From: CAYOFK01 sp964403185
GTDB taxonomy: Bacteria > Bacteroidota > Bacteroidia > Bacteroidales > VadinHA17
Direction of reading: 5' to 3'
DNA length: 24,413 bases
NCBI GenBank assembly: GCA_964403185.1
Contig: CAYOFK010000021.1
Span: forward strand, 1-24,413
Part shown: positions 24,346 through 24,413 of the stretch, in pieces
How the letters are laid out: every line of letters begins with the position of its first letter
How positions within the stretch are numbered: position 1 is the stretch's first letter
The notes under the pieces: model-generated
The model's input: the letters and a program-made list of their open reading frames with translations, nothing else
What the model was told of the DNA's origin: nothing
The model's database searches: none
Position numbers and translations under genes: made by a program

Positions 24346-24413
24346 CCGCTTAATACACCCGCTAAGCGCTTTTGAAGCGCTAAGCGGTTCGATTTGAAGC
24401 GCTAAGCGGTTTG
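24346..24413. repeat. Palindromic repeat array, right end of window
   Basis: The segment 24346-24387 matches 33-74 at 41 of 42 positions in the same orientation, including the hairpin of CCGCTAAGCGCTT with AAGCGCTAAGCGG. A second GAAGCGCTAAGCGG lies at 24396-24409 after an 8-base spacer. The window then ends in TTTG, the first four bases of the left array's second spacer, so the array probably continues. It sits upstream of the adhesin operon promoter. Confidence 0.85.

Noticed and set aside
33..24387. Composite transposon or genomic island bounded by the two 42-bp repeats
   Set aside because: No transposase or integrase lies between them, and the interval contains core housekeeping genes (mdh, glmM, era, der), so mobilisation as a unit is unlikely.

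Overview
This window looks like a chromosomal segment of a Bacteroidota bacterium, probably of the Bacteroidales/Marinilabiliales type; I cannot place it lower. The evidence is a type IX secretion (T9SS) module with a PorP/SprF-family protein and a gliding-motility-type C-terminal domain, a CarboxypepD_reg-DUF5686 outer-membrane protein, a Reg_prop/Y_Y_Y/SpoIIE sensor-phosphatase, and several upstream sites that fit the Bacteroidetes -7 promoter consensus TAnnTTTG. Coding density is high and no gap between genes exceeds 250 bases. I saw no tRNA, rRNA, insertion sequence or CRISPR array.

Layout. Positions 1-198 hold a palindromic repeat array. On the minus strand follow malate dehydrogenase (mdh, 199-1134), then a tripartite efflux operon read from right to left: membrane-fusion protein (4283-5791), MacB/FtsX-type permease without an ATPase domain (2891-4252) and TolC-type outer-membrane protein (1384-2898). 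Upstream of it on the same strand is glmM (5970-7352). A divergent gap with an inverted repeat (7422-7447) separates glmM from the plus-strand genes: an RluB/RsuA-family pseudouridine synthase (7495-8319), a cluster of hairpins (8327-8509), a CarboxypepD_reg-DUF5686 protein (8528-11017), the GTPases era and der (11079-13283) and a small lipoprotein (13329-13859).

The right half is all minus strand. A 3.6-kb T9SS-type surface protein (20604-24245), a PorP/SprF protein (19655-20602) and a PD40-PKD protein (18212-19648) form a tight operon with gaps of 1 and 6 bases, which probably ends at a hairpin terminator at 18150-18170. Next come an unrecognised secreted protein (17113-18078) and a large periplasmic-propeller/SpoIIE phosphatase (13907-17095), which are probably co-transcribed.

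How the genes fit together. The left half combines central metabolism, envelope precursor synthesis (GlmM) and ribosome assembly (RluB-like, Era, Der) with a drug/lipid-type efflux system. The right half is accessory surface biology: a glycine-rich, Ig-repeat adhesin with its probable SprF-type partner, and a sensor pair that may turn a periplasmic signal into cytoplasmic PP2C-type dephosphorylation.

The most unusual features are: (i) a 42-bp palindromic core, 41/42 identical, with GAAGCGCTAAGCGG repeats at both ends of the window; (ii) two adjacent T9SS genes with no ATG start available; (iii) the sensor-phosphatase coupled to an unknown cysteine-containing secreted protein; (iv) the ATPase-less efflux operon. 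All functions are inferred from sequence motifs read by eye; no database search was run.
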